Source: Spinacia oleracea
Lineage: Eukaryota; Streptophyta; Magnoliopsida; Caryophyllales; Amaranthaceae
Direction: 5' to 3'
DNA: 64,000 nucleotides
NCBI RefSeq assembly: GCF_020520425.1
Contig: NC_079491.1
Span: 22,187,449 to 22,251,448 of the forward strand
How positions within the stretch are numbered: position 1 is the stretch's first letter; the number at the start of each line of letters is the position of its first letter. Position numbers and translations under genes: made by a program. The notes under the pieces were generated by a model that was not told the origin of the DNA, did no database searches, and saw only the letters and a program-made list of their open reading frames with translations. Of this stretch, positions 47,601 through 59,863 are shown piece by piece.

Positions 47601-50600
47601 TCTCTGCCATATTAAATGACATTGTTTCTTTTACATCAACAGTCGTGTCAAAGAACTTCTTCGACAATGACAAGAGGCTGTTGAATTTGTTCATTACACC
47701 ACTTAATTCAGCTGTGGTCTTCAAGAACTCCTGATGAAACTCCTGATGAAAATAACATAGTAAAAGAACATAAGAAAGACATGGGATAAAATTAAAATGA
47801 ACAAATAAAGAAAAAGAACATGTCAAAGGATCAAAAGAACACATTAAAGGATTAAAAGAACATTATATCAGTACTGAATAGAACATTAAAAACAACATAG
47901 GGTAAAATGAAAAGAACAAATACATGAAAAAAGAACATCTTACAAGAATAAAAGAATATTAAAAATAAAATCCTGTTTCAATTTTATTTTTACCTCAACT
48001 GTCGAGGGTAGTTTGACTTCCTCGGGGTTGGAGTGTGTTTGTTGCTCTGGTATCTCCTGATCTTCACCGAGTTCAGTCACCGGTGAACTTTGATGTGCCT
48101 GTTGTTGTTTTTGCTGCTGTTGTTGTTTTTGTTGTAGTGGTGGTGGTGGTGGTACTTCTTCTTGTTCTGTTGGTGGTGGTTGTGGTTGTTCTTGTTCTTG
48201 TTGTGGTGGTGGTGGAACTTCTTCTTGTTCTGGTGGTGGTGGTTGTGGTTCTTCTTGTTGTGGTGGTGGTGGTTGTGGTTGTTCTTGTTCTTGTTCTTCT
48301 TGTGGTGGTTCTTCTTGTTCTTTTTCCAAAAGAATATCTCTCCTATACTGTATTAGCTCTGGTGGGCTTTCGATTCTGTCAAGAATGATACCATGTCCAA
48401 AGCCACACTCATTATCATGCTTAACCCTGCTGCTTATCATTTGTCTTGACCAGCATCTAATGATGGGGAAGCTCCTAGGAGGATATTCTTTTTCAATTTG
48501 CACTCGATCAAAATAACACACCTAATTTCAGAAAAACAACATATCTTTTTGGTTAGTTAGATAAAAAAGAACATGAAAGTAAAATGGTAGCTTAATGTTT
48601 AAAATATACCATTAAAAATGGTAGCGGACCAGCAAACCATCTGCTTCGGTCCTCATTCCAGTATTTAGCTGCCGTCAAAAGACTGGTATAGGCATAATGG
48701 CACCAATTCAGATTCCTTACTCGATTCAGATTAACCGTGCTAGCAAGGAATTTGAAGTTTGGCTTTGGAAATAGAAAAAAAAAAATATATAGTCATTATT
48801 CTTCATTGAATAATCAAAAAAGAATATTTACTCAAAAGAAAGTACATTACAGGAAGTTTACACGAAAAATAATAAGAAAAGAACATTAAAGAAACACATG
48901 AAAGAGTTACTAAAAGAACAATGATAGTTAAAAAAAAATACATTAAATTCAACACAAAAGAACACAACTTAAATCCAAATTTAGGTAAGTACATAACAGA
49001 AGAATCATGTCCACATTTAAAAATCAAAGGAACATCCAAAATAAAAAAGAACAGCAAACATAGGCAAAAGAACATTAAGTACAAAGAAAAGAACATTAGA
49101 GGAAGATTTAAAGAAAACTTATAAGAAAAGAACATTGAAGAAACACATGAAAGAGTGATCAAAAGAACAATGATAGTTAAAAAAAAGAACATTAAATTCA
49201 TCACAAAAGAACACAACTTAAATCCATATTAAGGTAAGTACACAACAGAAGAATCATGTCCACAATTAAAAATCAAAAGAACAACAAAAATAAAAAAGAA
49301 CAGCAGAGATAGGAAAAAGAACATGAAGTACAAAGAAAAGAACATTAGATCAAGATTTAAAGAAAAATTATAAGGAAAGAACATTAAAGAAACACATGAA
49401 AGAGATATTAAAACAACAATGATAGTCAAAGAAAAGAACATTAAGTTCAAAAAGAACACAATTTATATCCAAATAAAGATAAGTACACAACATAAGAATC
49501 ATGTCTACAACTAAAATTTAAAAGAACAAAAATAAAAAAGAACAGTAAAGATAGTTAAAAAACATTAAGTATAAAGAAAAGAATTTTGAATTATACCGAA
49601 ATGTTGGTAGTGGATTTGATCATTGTGTTAACAACAACCACGAGGAAAGATCTCTTCCAGTTATCATCAACTTTGGTGATTTCTTTGATCAATTTTTCTA
49701 TCATTTTCACCAACTTTGGGCATCCAGATTGCACGTCCCAATATTTCCAAAAATCAGAAAATACTTTTTTCACCGCTGGATCTGTTTCATCTGTCAATTC
49801 AATCACCTGGTCTCCTCCAATAGGGATACCATACACAAGGTATATGTCCCCTATTGTAATATGCAAGGAAGATTTTTGTAAATCTAGGGCCCGGGTTGAA
49901 GAGTTGAAATGGGAAAGCAACTCGTACAGGAATGGATTTACATTTGGTGGTATGTCAAGGTTTAGAAAAGACCTGAAACCTAACTTTGTGATAGCTTGTT
50001 GCTTTGCCCTATTAATAGGTTTATCAGATGAAATTCCCTTCAAAAAGCGCATCAGCATTTGCGCAGTTTGCCTCACGTTCAGTTTGTGCTCATGGGGCTT
50101 TTGTTTGGGATCAATCACAGGTTTTTCTTCTTCCTTCACTTCCATTTCTCCATCAGCAATCATTATATCATTACCTCTCTGAAAACAGAAACAAAAGAGA
50201 AAAGATCATTAGTTAGAGTGTAAAAGAACAGTAAATGTACGAAATAGAACAAAATAAGCAACAATTTTTTGGTTATACCAGAAAAGAACATTAGGTATAT
50301 TTTAAAAGAACATTAAAGAAAAATAAAAGAACATAGATATAGAGTGAGTTATTTGACCTTCTTTATGAAAAAGGCAGAGGAAGATATTGACTCTTCTTCC
50401 ACTTCTTCTTCATCCTCTTCATAATCTTCACGAAGAACAATCTCTTTTCCCTTCTAACATAAAAAACAAATTATATTATCATTTTTTATTCTATAAATGT
50501 GTTGAATCCGTTTTCAAAGAAGAATATTTGTAGTTTTACCTTAGAAGTTCCTTTGCGCTTCTTATTCACTGGGGAAGATTTTTTCTTTTCTAGAGCTTCA

Positions 50601-52927
50601 AATTCCTCCTTGACCTCTTTCATCGTCTGAGAGAATTCTTCCTTATATAGCTGTAATCTGTTTAGAAACAAAAAGAACATTAGTTATAAAAAAAGAACAT
50701 TAAATTCAACACAAAAAAAAAACACCACTTAATTCCAAATTAAGGTAACTACACAATTTAAGAATCATGTCCACAATTAAAAATCAAAAGAACATCAAAA
50801 ATAATAAAGAACAGCAAAAATAGGAAAAAGAACATTACGTACAAAGAAAAGAACATTAGAAGAGTGATTTAAAAGAACAATGATAGCCAAAGAAAAGAAC
50901 ATTAAATTGAACACAAAAGAACCCAACTTAAATCCAAATAAAGGTTAAAAACATAATAAAAGATTAAAAGAACATTGTCAAAAAATAAAAGAACAATAAA
51001 ATTTCAAAAGTTACCTTGTTCTGTTTCGATTTGGAATAGTTTTGACTTTTGTTCCTTTTTCTTTGTTTCAGGTTGTTCATCAACCTTCTGTGCATCATCT
51101 TCTTGTGCACTAATAATCAAAGAAATATTTTTTTAAGAAGAAAATAATGATTATAAATGATATGATATGTAGAACTAAAAAATATAGAATATACCTCGAT
51201 CGAAAAGTTAACTTTCTCTTTTTTGGTTGGGGTTTTGGATGTTCATCCTCGTTTTCATCTTTCGAGGCATTGGTCTGTGCATTCAGCCTGTCTTCTTGTT
51301 CTTTCAGCTGTTTTTGAATGTTTAATAGCATTTCTTTCTGGTGAAGTATTTGCTTCCGTTGTTCTTCAATACTTAACATTCTGAAAAAAGAACAAACATA
51401 AAAGAACATTAAGATTTATTTCTAAAAATCATAAAAGAACAGAACAACAAAACCCAAAACAAAAAAAACAAGTGCACCGTTCTTAGGATGAACATGGCTT
51501 GTATTTCTTCTCCTTCCCCCTTTTTTTTTATTTTTTTTATTTTTCATTTTCTATATATATAATATTTCTCCTTTGAGATTCATAACTTCTAATTTTAGAA
51601 ACACATTCTTGAGAGAGAAAAAGGAGAGTTTTTGGTTTCTCCCAACAGAGGAGAGATTCTATGAGAGAGAAAGTTCAAAACCAATTTTCTCCTTGTTAAT
51701 TCTATGAGAGAGATTCTACTAGTATTTTGGTTTCTTCCAACAGAGGAGAGATTCTATGAGAGAGAAAGTTCAAAACAAATTTTCTCCTTGTTGATGAAGG
51801 TGCCTCGGGTGATTCAGGTAAATTTTCTCGTTCTTAATTCTATGTTCTTTTCCTATTTTAATGTTCTTTTCTTATAACTTTGTATTTCTATGGCATCAAA
51901 ATAGTGTGTTCTTTTATAGAATGAGCAATTGTTCTTTTTACATATTTAAAGTGTTGTTTTCATATATTTTTTGATGAATAAAATAACAGAATTAAAGCAT
52001 ATTTTTAATCTCAAAAAATAAATTGTATCAAAAGTTCAGTAACAAATATTAAAATTCAACGTCGTGTTATTTTTTTAATTAGAACATATGTTGGCTGGAA
52101 AAGAACATTTGAAGAACTTAAAAGAACAAGAAAAAATATAGATGTAGTTTTATATTTGTACTTTTGTCTTTTTATATAAGTGTTCTTTTTGTGTTTTTGC
52201 TAATGTTCTTTTTGTGTTTTTTATATAAGTGTTCTTTTTGTGTTTTTGCTAGTGTTCTTTTTATGTTTTGCTACTGTTCTTTTTTAATTAGAACATAAAT
52301 TAGTTTGAAAAGAACAATTCCAGCAGTTAAAAGAACAAGAAAAAATATAGATCTGGTTGAAAAGTCCATCAAAAATTCGTCGTTTTATTTACTAGTTTTT
52401 TTGTAATTTGGTTGGAAAAGAATAATTTCATCACTTAAAAAGAACAACACACAAATATAGATCTGGTTATAGTTCATCAAAGTTTCGTCGTTCTATTTAT
52501 AATTAGAACATAAAACGGTTGAAAAAGAACATCTAACATTTTACGAATTTTACTCCTAAATTGTTACGGAATTTAAATATAAAATGCATAAACTAGAATA
52601 ATATCGCCATTTTGGTGGTTAGAACACAAATTCAATGTTGAAGAACAATTTAAATTTAAATATAGATCTGGATTTTCAAATTGAAATTGAAACAAACAAC
52701 TTACTTAGCTTCCGGATTTTCTTCTTCTGGTTTTGAAATTTCTTTGTTCTTCCTTTTCACAAAATCCTTGAGAGGAATCTCATCACTTCTGTTTACAATT
52801 GCAAATTTTTAGTATAATTGCCAAAATAATTAGAATTTGAGTTAAAATAAACCAAAATTGGAAGAAGAAAAAAACCAACTTACTCAGCAGAAGCTTTTGG
52901 TTCGTCTGATTTTTTCGTTCTACCCAT
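44689..52927 (-). CDS. Ulp1-type (C48) SUMO-protease gene of the Mutator-like element
   Basis: About 18 exons on the minus strand. Well-supported ones: 52927-52884 (MGRTKKSDEPKASA), 52788-52705, 51380-51195, 51109-51015, 50657-50540, 50453-50358, 50178-49597, 48762-48610, 48521-47994, 47742-47099, 46523-46368, 46229-46005, then about 45910-45849, 45786-45670, 45590-45440, 45346-45200, 45090-44888 and 44809-44689 (TAG). The N-terminal half is a transposon-specific domain (QAITKLGFRSFLNLDIPPNV, GDIYLVYGIPIGGDQV, ...LNWCHYAYTSLLTAAKYW). A Pro/Gln/Glu tract and coiled-coil, acidic linker follow. The C-terminal peptidase has His in GAHFFLIVINNK, Asp in EILDN and Cys in DCGVYAMRHMETY. Such proteases cleave SUMO-like conjugates; the role in the transposon is unknown. 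Exons 4 and 5 (51015/50657) do not join in frame, so there is a 1-base lesion or a missed splice site. Confidence 0.8.
48130..48340 (-). repeat. Coding repeat: Pro/Gln/Glu tract in the Ulp1 gene
   Basis: On the minus strand CCACCACCA/CAACAAGAA triplet runs encode alternating PPPP, QQEE and QEQEQPQ blocks. The poly-Val frame on the plus strand is its mirror and is not real. Confidence 0.88.
51481..52690 (+). other. Ulp1 intron 2 containing an opposite-strand leader-like segment
   Basis: Inside the 1.3-kb intron (52704-51381) lies a duplicated segment (about 51624-51700 and 51733-51790: CAACAGAGGAGAGATTCTAT, GAGAGAAAGTTCAAAACCAA). It is followed by ATGAAGGTGCCTCGGGTGAT and a GGTAAATTT donor-like site. 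TGTTCTTTT is on the plus strand after it (51843-52285). It looks like the 5' end of another transcription unit facing right, possibly a piece of a related element. Confidence 0.5.
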
Positions 52928-53154
52928 TTTTTTGTAGAAATTGAGTTTGAATTGAGTTAGAAATGCAGTTGAGAGTAGAAGGAGGGAAGTTGATTAGTTT
53001 TTTGGGGAAATCGGTTTTGAGAATTGCATGTAACAGGGTACTTTGCAATTTGGGTATTTATACCAATGCTTTTAAGAGGAGAGATAAATAACTGTTCCTT
53101 TTTTAATTTTATATTTTAAAACATAACTGCTTTTAATATTTTTACTTTTGTCTT

Positions 53155-53345
53155 TTTATATTAGTGTTCTTTATGTTTTTTTGTTATTGTTCTTTTAGTA
53201 TACTTGTTGATGTTCTTTTCTGATTTATTTTCACTGTTCTTTTCTCTTTTTTTTTCTGCTGTTTTAGTGTTGTTGCGTTTTATTGTTTAATTTTTGCGTT
53301 TTTGGACAGGTGCACCAAGAGCACCGTGCACACCCCTGCACAATC
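53155..53345 (-). repeat. Right terminal and subterminal repeat of the Mutator-like element
   Basis: Reverse complement of the left terminal repeat (53255-53345) plus four or five TGTTCTTTT motifs on the plus strand (53163-53240). These are opposite in direction to the Ulp1 transcript, mirroring the left end. Confidence 0.75.
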
Positions 53346-53363
53346 TGAGCGTTGTATTTTGAT

Positions 53364-53636
53364 TGCCTTATTTGTGAATTTTTTTTAAGGGCCATTGTTT
53401 GAAATTTTGTAGTTACAAATTTGAATCGTCAGATTATGACATTAAATAATTCGAGTTTATATTTTAAATCTTAATTCTAAAAAGTTGATAATAAAATAAA
53501 GTTACGATAATATCAGAATAGAAAAAATAAATCCAGATTAGACTAGAACAAAAATGATAAATCAAGATCGGATTAGATAAAAAATAAGTTTAACAAGCCC
53601 GTAAGAATTTTATAAATCTGAACAAAAAACATTTCA
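53364..53636. other. AT-rich spacer
   Basis: Between the Mutator-like element and the next copia element. Contains GATTAGATAAAAAATAAG-type AT-rich sequence and no gene. Confidence 0.5.
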
Positions 53637-53802
53637 TGTTATGAAATATAATATGGATGCCCATTATACCCCCATTAGTATTTCCGGAATATTCTAGGAT
53701 TCAATCAAACCCTAACTATTGTATCCTATATATACCCAGTATTATATGGAATAATGGACACAACCCTATTCTCTCTCTTATCTCTCTTGTTTATTCATAA
53801 CA
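53637..53802 (+). repeat. 5' LTR of the small copia
   Basis: 166 bp, with a TATATATA box near 53728-53735. Confidence 0.94.
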
Positions 53803-54659
53803 CGATATCAGCACCAAACCCTAGCCGACTGAGCTAACGGGAAACAAATGAAGTCATTTGTCTTCAATTCTTTGAGGTGAGTTTTATTATACTTAATTTT
53901 CTTATCTTTAATTATGAACATGCGATCCATGTTTATTTGGCGACTATTTTTTTATTGCTCGATCTGATTATTTATAAACAAAGTTCATCAGATTCCTTTT
54001 AAGTTAATTAATACCATTTAATTGCGTTGTGACTTATTTTTCCGGCGTTGGTGAATATTGTTTTTTTTTTTTTTATTGATTCCCGGTTGTGATTAATACC
54101 CAGCTTTGTCTTATACCGTATGTTTCGATTGTTTCGATTAACATGAAGTTTTCATTGGAGATTTGTTATTTGCTATATAATTTCACACAAAAATGTTGAT
54201 TGTGCGTCAGCAATAGCAACATAGCATTAGCAGTATAAATAATAATGTGATTGCATGTTTGGCTGGTTTGGAGATTATATGCGGCCAAAATTTGGAGTAT
54301 ATGTGTTATTTTTGCACAATTTATTGGAGCAATTATCCGTTTGTCGCAATTTTCAAACACAAACACAAACATATATTGCCGCACTTGTATATTCGCATAT
54401 ATTCGATTATGATCGTTTAATTAATCTCTTATTCTTGCAATTGTATTATGCCACAACTATTATATACGCAATATATATTGCAATTGATTCTATTATATAC
54501 GCAATATATATTGCAATTGATTCTCTTATTGTGTTTGTTTTGTTTAACTGGTCAAGTATTTTACGGTCTATTGTATCATCTGGTTAAACACAAGGTTTTT
54601 TCTTAATTAATTTATTGTTGTAGATAATTCCTAATTTGGAATATTTTGTATAGTGAATT

Positions 54660-55400
54660 ATGTCGAATCTTAAAACTTGATTTTGCGGCCTTTAATATTA
54701 CTGGAAAGAATTATTTGTCTTGGGTGTTAGATGTTGAAATTCACCTAGATGCAAAGGATATTGGTTATACAATCAAAGAAGTAAATATATGAACAAGTCA
54801 AAACAAGACAAAGGCTATGATATTTCTTCGGCATCACCTCCATTAGGGTCTTAAGATCGAGTATTTGGCCGTAAAAGATACACAAGTCTTTTGAGTAATC
54901 TAAAGGAAAGACATGACCACCAGAAAATTGTCATATTACCCAAAACTAGTTATGATTGATTATATTTAACACTACAAGACTTTAAGTTTGTATGTGAAGA
55001 ATATAACCCAGCTATGTTCAGAATTAATTCACACTTGAAATTATGTGGAAAGAAAATCATTGGTGTAGAAATGTTGGAGAAAACACATTCTAACTTTCTC
55101 GCAAATAATGTTGTCCTGCAGACACAATACCGTGAAAAGAGATTTAAGAAATATTCTGAACTTATATCTTGTCCCCTTGTGGGAGCGAAATAACGAGCTA
55201 TTGATGAAAAATCATGAATCATGCCCAACTGGTTCTACTCTATTCCCTGAAGCGAATGCGACATCCCATTATGGAAAAGAAAAATATCATGCCAACAGTA
55301 GTGGTCGAGGACGTAGGCGTTGATATGAATATGGTCAAGGTGGTCCTCTCAATAAGGCCAATGTATGTTACCGCTGTGGAGGAAAAGGACATTGGTCTAT
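54660..55400 (+). pseudogene. Copia gag relic
   Basis: Translation around 54670-54780 gives LDFAAFNITGKNYLSWVLDV and EIHLDAKDIGYTIKE, the N-terminus of copia Gag. A zinc knuckle NVCYRCGGKGHWS appears at about 55357-55395, lacking its last Cys. Several stops and shifts separate these pieces. Confidence 0.78.
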
Positions 55401-58400
55401 GGAAAAATGAAAAAATTTATAATAATTTACTATATAATGTTGAAAACATAAATTAGTGGGTCTTGCTCTTCTTTGAAGATAATTATAATCAAAGCTATTA
55501 TAAATTGAGATGCAAATATATAGCCTTCATTTTAGTTCACGGCTTAAGTCTGGACATTTGACTATTAGAAGCCTGTAAATCCTTTTGGAGATGTACAAGA
55601 AAATATGACCTAGAATACTATAATAGTTTCTGAATCTTGTTGTCAAGATACCCTTTATATCTTTCATGAAACTAGTGTGGTCCTGCAGACACGATAATTG
55701 TGAGAAATATTCAATAGAGTTTTTAATTAGTTCATATATTGTCTTTTGGGTGAATGAACAAAATAAAGAAATCCTGAATACTATGATCATGTTCAACTAG
55801 GTAAATCATTCCCAGAAGTGAATGAGAAATTGTATGACTAGAAATAATAAAGATAATGTCAATAGTCATGATCGAGAATGTGAAAGTAGAATAAATTATA
55901 CTCATGGAGGAATAAATGAGTATGAATGTAATTTCAAAATACACATAATGGTGTATGAAGATAATCAAAACATATGTCTAGTAGACATTGTAGCGTGCTC
56001 TCCGAACCAAATTTATAAATAAATACATGCACGTATTAGGGGGAGATAGCTCTCAACATAACAAAATTAGTAGTATATGATCAAGATTATAATACAACGA
56101 TAATGAATTTGGTACAAATATGTGTTCATATCTTATGGACTCGCTTTATAAGCATGAGTACAAGATTACATTATGTAGATGTATACTTTTGTGATATGTA
56201 CCAAAGTTGTAATGGATACTCTTGAAGAGTACAAGCTATCTTCCAAAAGTTTTGTTTAGATTGTCTTGCTGTTATAATTGAGACACCAGTTTGTGTCGTT
56301 ATATCACATCATAATATGTTCAAATTATAGTATTCTATAATTACAGTGATCACTTTTAGAAGATAACCAGCAGTTATCGAATGAAATATTTTATATGATA
56401 TTATATAGGCATGATGTGATAATCCAGGCCATCCGGGTTTAAGAACACCCGTTATGAGAATTTGAAAATTCTTATCAAATAAAATTTTATGTGCTGACAC
56501 TCCCTCATATGTTGTATATATTCAAAGGCATGACAAAATGATGAGGTTGAGTTGTATTTGAATCGAATTATAATGAATCGATTGAGAAAATAAATACAAG
56601 AGATATTAATGATTTTGAAAAATTGTATAATGATAGGTGATTTGAAGTTTACCGTGATAGTAAGTGGCCTGAAGTTCACCAGAATGGTAGTAGGTGACTT
56701 GAAGATCACCAATAAGTTTACAAGTATTTTGTGATTGATTTAAGTATCATAAATAAACATCATAAATCTCTTGATCAGGGCAATCATACGTCAGTACGAA
56801 AAGAGAAAATATGAAGAAAAAACAACTGCGTATTATATCTACTCCCCATAATCAATGTTGATCTCCAGAAGAGAACAAAAGTATGTAATATTTATCAAAA
56901 TACACGTTGAAAAGTGTATTATTTAGTTGGTGAAATTTTTTATGCCCCATAACATATTGAAAATATTTTCCCAACTTAGGGGGAGACGAGCAAGAATAAG
57001 TTGGCAAAATTGAAAGATAATAAATTGATCCCCATATGAGTAAGTGTACATGCCAGCTTTTTGTTCTCGAAGTATGTTTGGACATAAATATCTATGACTT
57101 GATTGTGTTAAATTGTTACATGTTCAAAGGCATAAAGGTGTATGATAGTCATAGTGCTCGATGTTACATATAGTAAGTGTTGAGAAATATATATCTTGCC
57201 AATATTTATTTAAATCTCTACACCTGAAGTGTAGATTATATATATGGTTCCAACATAGTGATTATATGAAAATGATGGCAAGATAATGCAGTTGATGATG
57301 TTATTGAAAAGAAAGAAAACATTAATATATAGTGTATGAAATACCCTTGAAGTGGTATAGATATCTGAACTATAATAGATGGCCCATGAGAAAAGATGAA
57401 TGGTACCTATTGAATAAGTATTCAGATATCATTGATGAATAGCATGCGAAGTATATGTTGAAGAATTTTGATGATACCGGTAGATGATGGAACCGAATAT
57501 AATGCATATGCGAGAAATAATGGATTTTGAACAGGGGATCGTAAATCTATGTCTATTTCGACGTAGTCATAACTATAATGATTAAATGAGCTCATGGACC
57601 TGAAGTCCAACAAGATATGGATTCGAATATCCACACTGTACAGTGTTTTGCATTTTGAGTCTTACATTCATATACATGTGTAGTTAATATGTAAATGCAT
57701 CATTCATCATACATTTAGTTTGTTTTGTGTTTTATCATGATTGATTTTCATTTATCAAGTTATATATGTTTCAAAATTATTATGATGTCATATATTAATA
57801 TGCATCCAAAGAATGGTAAGACGGATTTGCAACTTTATGAATATTATAAGAGAAGTTTCTTACTTCAATGGGCGAATAGTTGCGAAAGAAGTATATATAT
57901 AATATTGATTTAATAGCATGTTATGAATCATGCAATAAGAAGAGTTCCTAAAGAACTTATACATGATGTTCTTACACATCTAGCCCTTTAAGTTTTACAT
58001 ATGAATGTCATAACATTGATCAAATATTATCTAAACTCTTGAAGAGTGTTTTTGAATTGTCGTCTCAACCGGTAGTTTGAGTACTTGAGAATTATGAAAT
58101 ATACATATTAGTTTATTTACGGAAGAATTCTTGTACAAATATGAGTTGATTCAAAATTTTAAGATAAGAGTATGTAATGTCCTTACATTGAGTTTATTTT
58201 ATGGTCTAGAAGAACCATAAATTACATTATACCCTTAGTTGGACAGTGATATAATTATTTATCATGTATTATCATGAAAGTATGGCTAGAGAAATTTTGA
58301 TCAACATTGATGATTACTACTACTTATAACCTCCAGAAGAAGGTTTATATATGTCCAATATTTAAGGATACATTTGTAATATTATGTACAAGAAAATATA

Positions 58401-58470
58401 TTTATTTCAGGTATTATTGTCAAAAGTCTGGTGATAAAAATACTCACCTAGTGCATACAAGTGAACGTTT
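55401..58470 (+). other. Unreadable copia interior
   Basis: Where protease, integrase and reverse transcriptase should be, only short fragments remain and the order is hard to follow. Similar phrases recur (GGTCCTGCAGACACGATAAT near 55679 echoes 55112). The decay is far beyond that of the LTRs. Confidence 0.6.
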
Positions 58471-58479
58471 CAAAATACA

Positions 58480-58941
58480 GGATATGTTTTTACATGTGGT
58501 GGTACTGCCATTTCTTGGCGTTCCATGAAGCAAACTATTGCAGCTACTTCTTCTAACCATGCAGAAATTTTAGCTATCCACGAAGCTAGTCGTGAATGTG
58601 TATGGTTAAGGTCTGTAATTCAACATATACGAGAAGATTGTGGCATATCCACAGGGAAAGAAGCTCAAACAGTTATGTATGAAGATAATGCAGCATGCAT
58701 TGCACAGCTCAAGGATGGATACATCAAAGGTGATAGAACAAAGCACATTTTACCAAAATTCTTCTTCACCCATGATCTGCAGAAGAATGGTGATGTACAG
58801 GTTCTGCAGATTCGTTCAAGTGAAAATTTGGCAGACCTATTTACCAAGGCGCTTCCAACTGCTACTTTCAAGAAATTAGTTTGCCAGATTGGATTGCCTC
58901 GTATCAAATATCTCAAGTTATGTAATCATGAGGGGGAGTAG
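58480..58941 (+). pseudogene. Copia RNase H C-terminal fragment
   Basis: Open from about 58480 (GYVFTCGGTAISWRSMKQT) through SSNHAEILAIHEASRECVWL, MYEDNAACIAQLKDGYIKGD and SSENLADLFTKALPT to TAG at 58939-58941. It is the last part of copia Pol. The intact frame is confined to this piece. Confidence 0.88.
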
Positions 58942-59094
58942 ATGCGCGCTGCACTCTTTTTCCCTTAACCATGGTTTTTTCCCACAGGGTTTTCCTGGTA
59001 AGGTTTTTAATGAGGCAGCATCGTTCGCGCATTAGGAAATATTTTATTTTAAGAGAGAAATTTTATTTTTGTATTATGGACATCCAAGGGGGAG

Positions 59095-59260
59095 TGTTAT
59101 GAAATATAATATGGATGCCCATTATACCCCCATTAGTATTTCCGGAATATTCTAGGGTTCAGTCAAACCCTAACTATTGTATCCTATATATACCCAGTAT
59201 TATATGGAATAATGGACACAACCCTATTCTCTCTCTTATCTCTCTTGTTTATTCATAACA
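59095..59260 (+). repeat. 3' LTR of the small copia
   Basis: 166 bp, identical to the 5' LTR except at two positions (AGGATTCAATC versus AGGGTTCAGTC). Preceded by AAGGGGGAG. Confidence 0.94.
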
Positions 59261-59265
59261 TTTCA

Positions 59266-59863
59266 TTAGTTTTTTCTCTTTTCTTTTTTGATGCTAAGGA
59301 GGGAACCTCGTATAAACTACGAAATTAAACCATAGAACTTGACATCACCACTCTCCACAGGAAGATCAGTATCGAATAGTAGGATATCGTAATACTTAAT
59401 TCTATCCTCTTGATTAGTGATTTCGAGTTGACATCAAGAATTTAACCTATTAATATACGGAGTAATTATCTTTTCATTTAAACCTTAATTTGGAAAAATA
59501 AAATAAAATCAGCTTAGACTACTAGCTTAGCCTAGATCATGATCAGATAAATAAATTCAGTTTGGGTGAAAACAAATCAAGAGAAATAAGATTAACTAAA
59601 CCCATAAGTCCTCAGATAAACTATCTGACGTATTTTTATTTTTTTTGGTTGAGATAAAACTATCTGAAGTATTTGAAAAGAAAGTTGAAAACCAAATGAA
59701 GTTCAAATACAGAACGATAACATATTAAAAGAAACAAGTCCAAAAATACTTGTCAAGTTTTGTCATCACTATGGTACATTGGTTCCTGCCTAGCATAAAA
59801 CATGAAGGTTCAAAACAAGATCTTTATAATAATGGTAAAGCCAAGAAAAGTAAGCAAAACAGC
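59266..59863. other. Spacer and probable FES1 3' UTR
   Basis: AT-rich, no gene. The part next to 59863 should be the 3' UTR of the minus-strand FES1 gene. Confidence 0.5.

Larger units (their letters stand above)
53637..59260 (+). mobile_element. Small-LTR Ty1/copia retrotransposon, interior decayed
   Basis: 5624 bp with 166-bp LTRs (TGTTATGAAATA...TTCATAACA) differing at 2 positions, and TTTCA target duplications at 53632-53636 and 59261-59265. After the 5' LTR comes CGATATCAGCACC, a variant primer-site sequence typical of this plant copia group. AAGGGGGAG precedes the 3' LTR. Only the start of gag and the RNase H end of pol are readable. Confidence 0.94.

Noticed and set aside
48035-48388. 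Poly-Val/Leu and Trp-rich frames on the plus strand
   Set aside because: Mirror of the Pro/Gln/Glu coding repeat of the minus-strand Ulp1 exon.
55437-58300. Short ORFs in the small copia interior considered as independent genes
   Set aside because: AT-rich chance frames between the gag and RNase H relics with no motifs.
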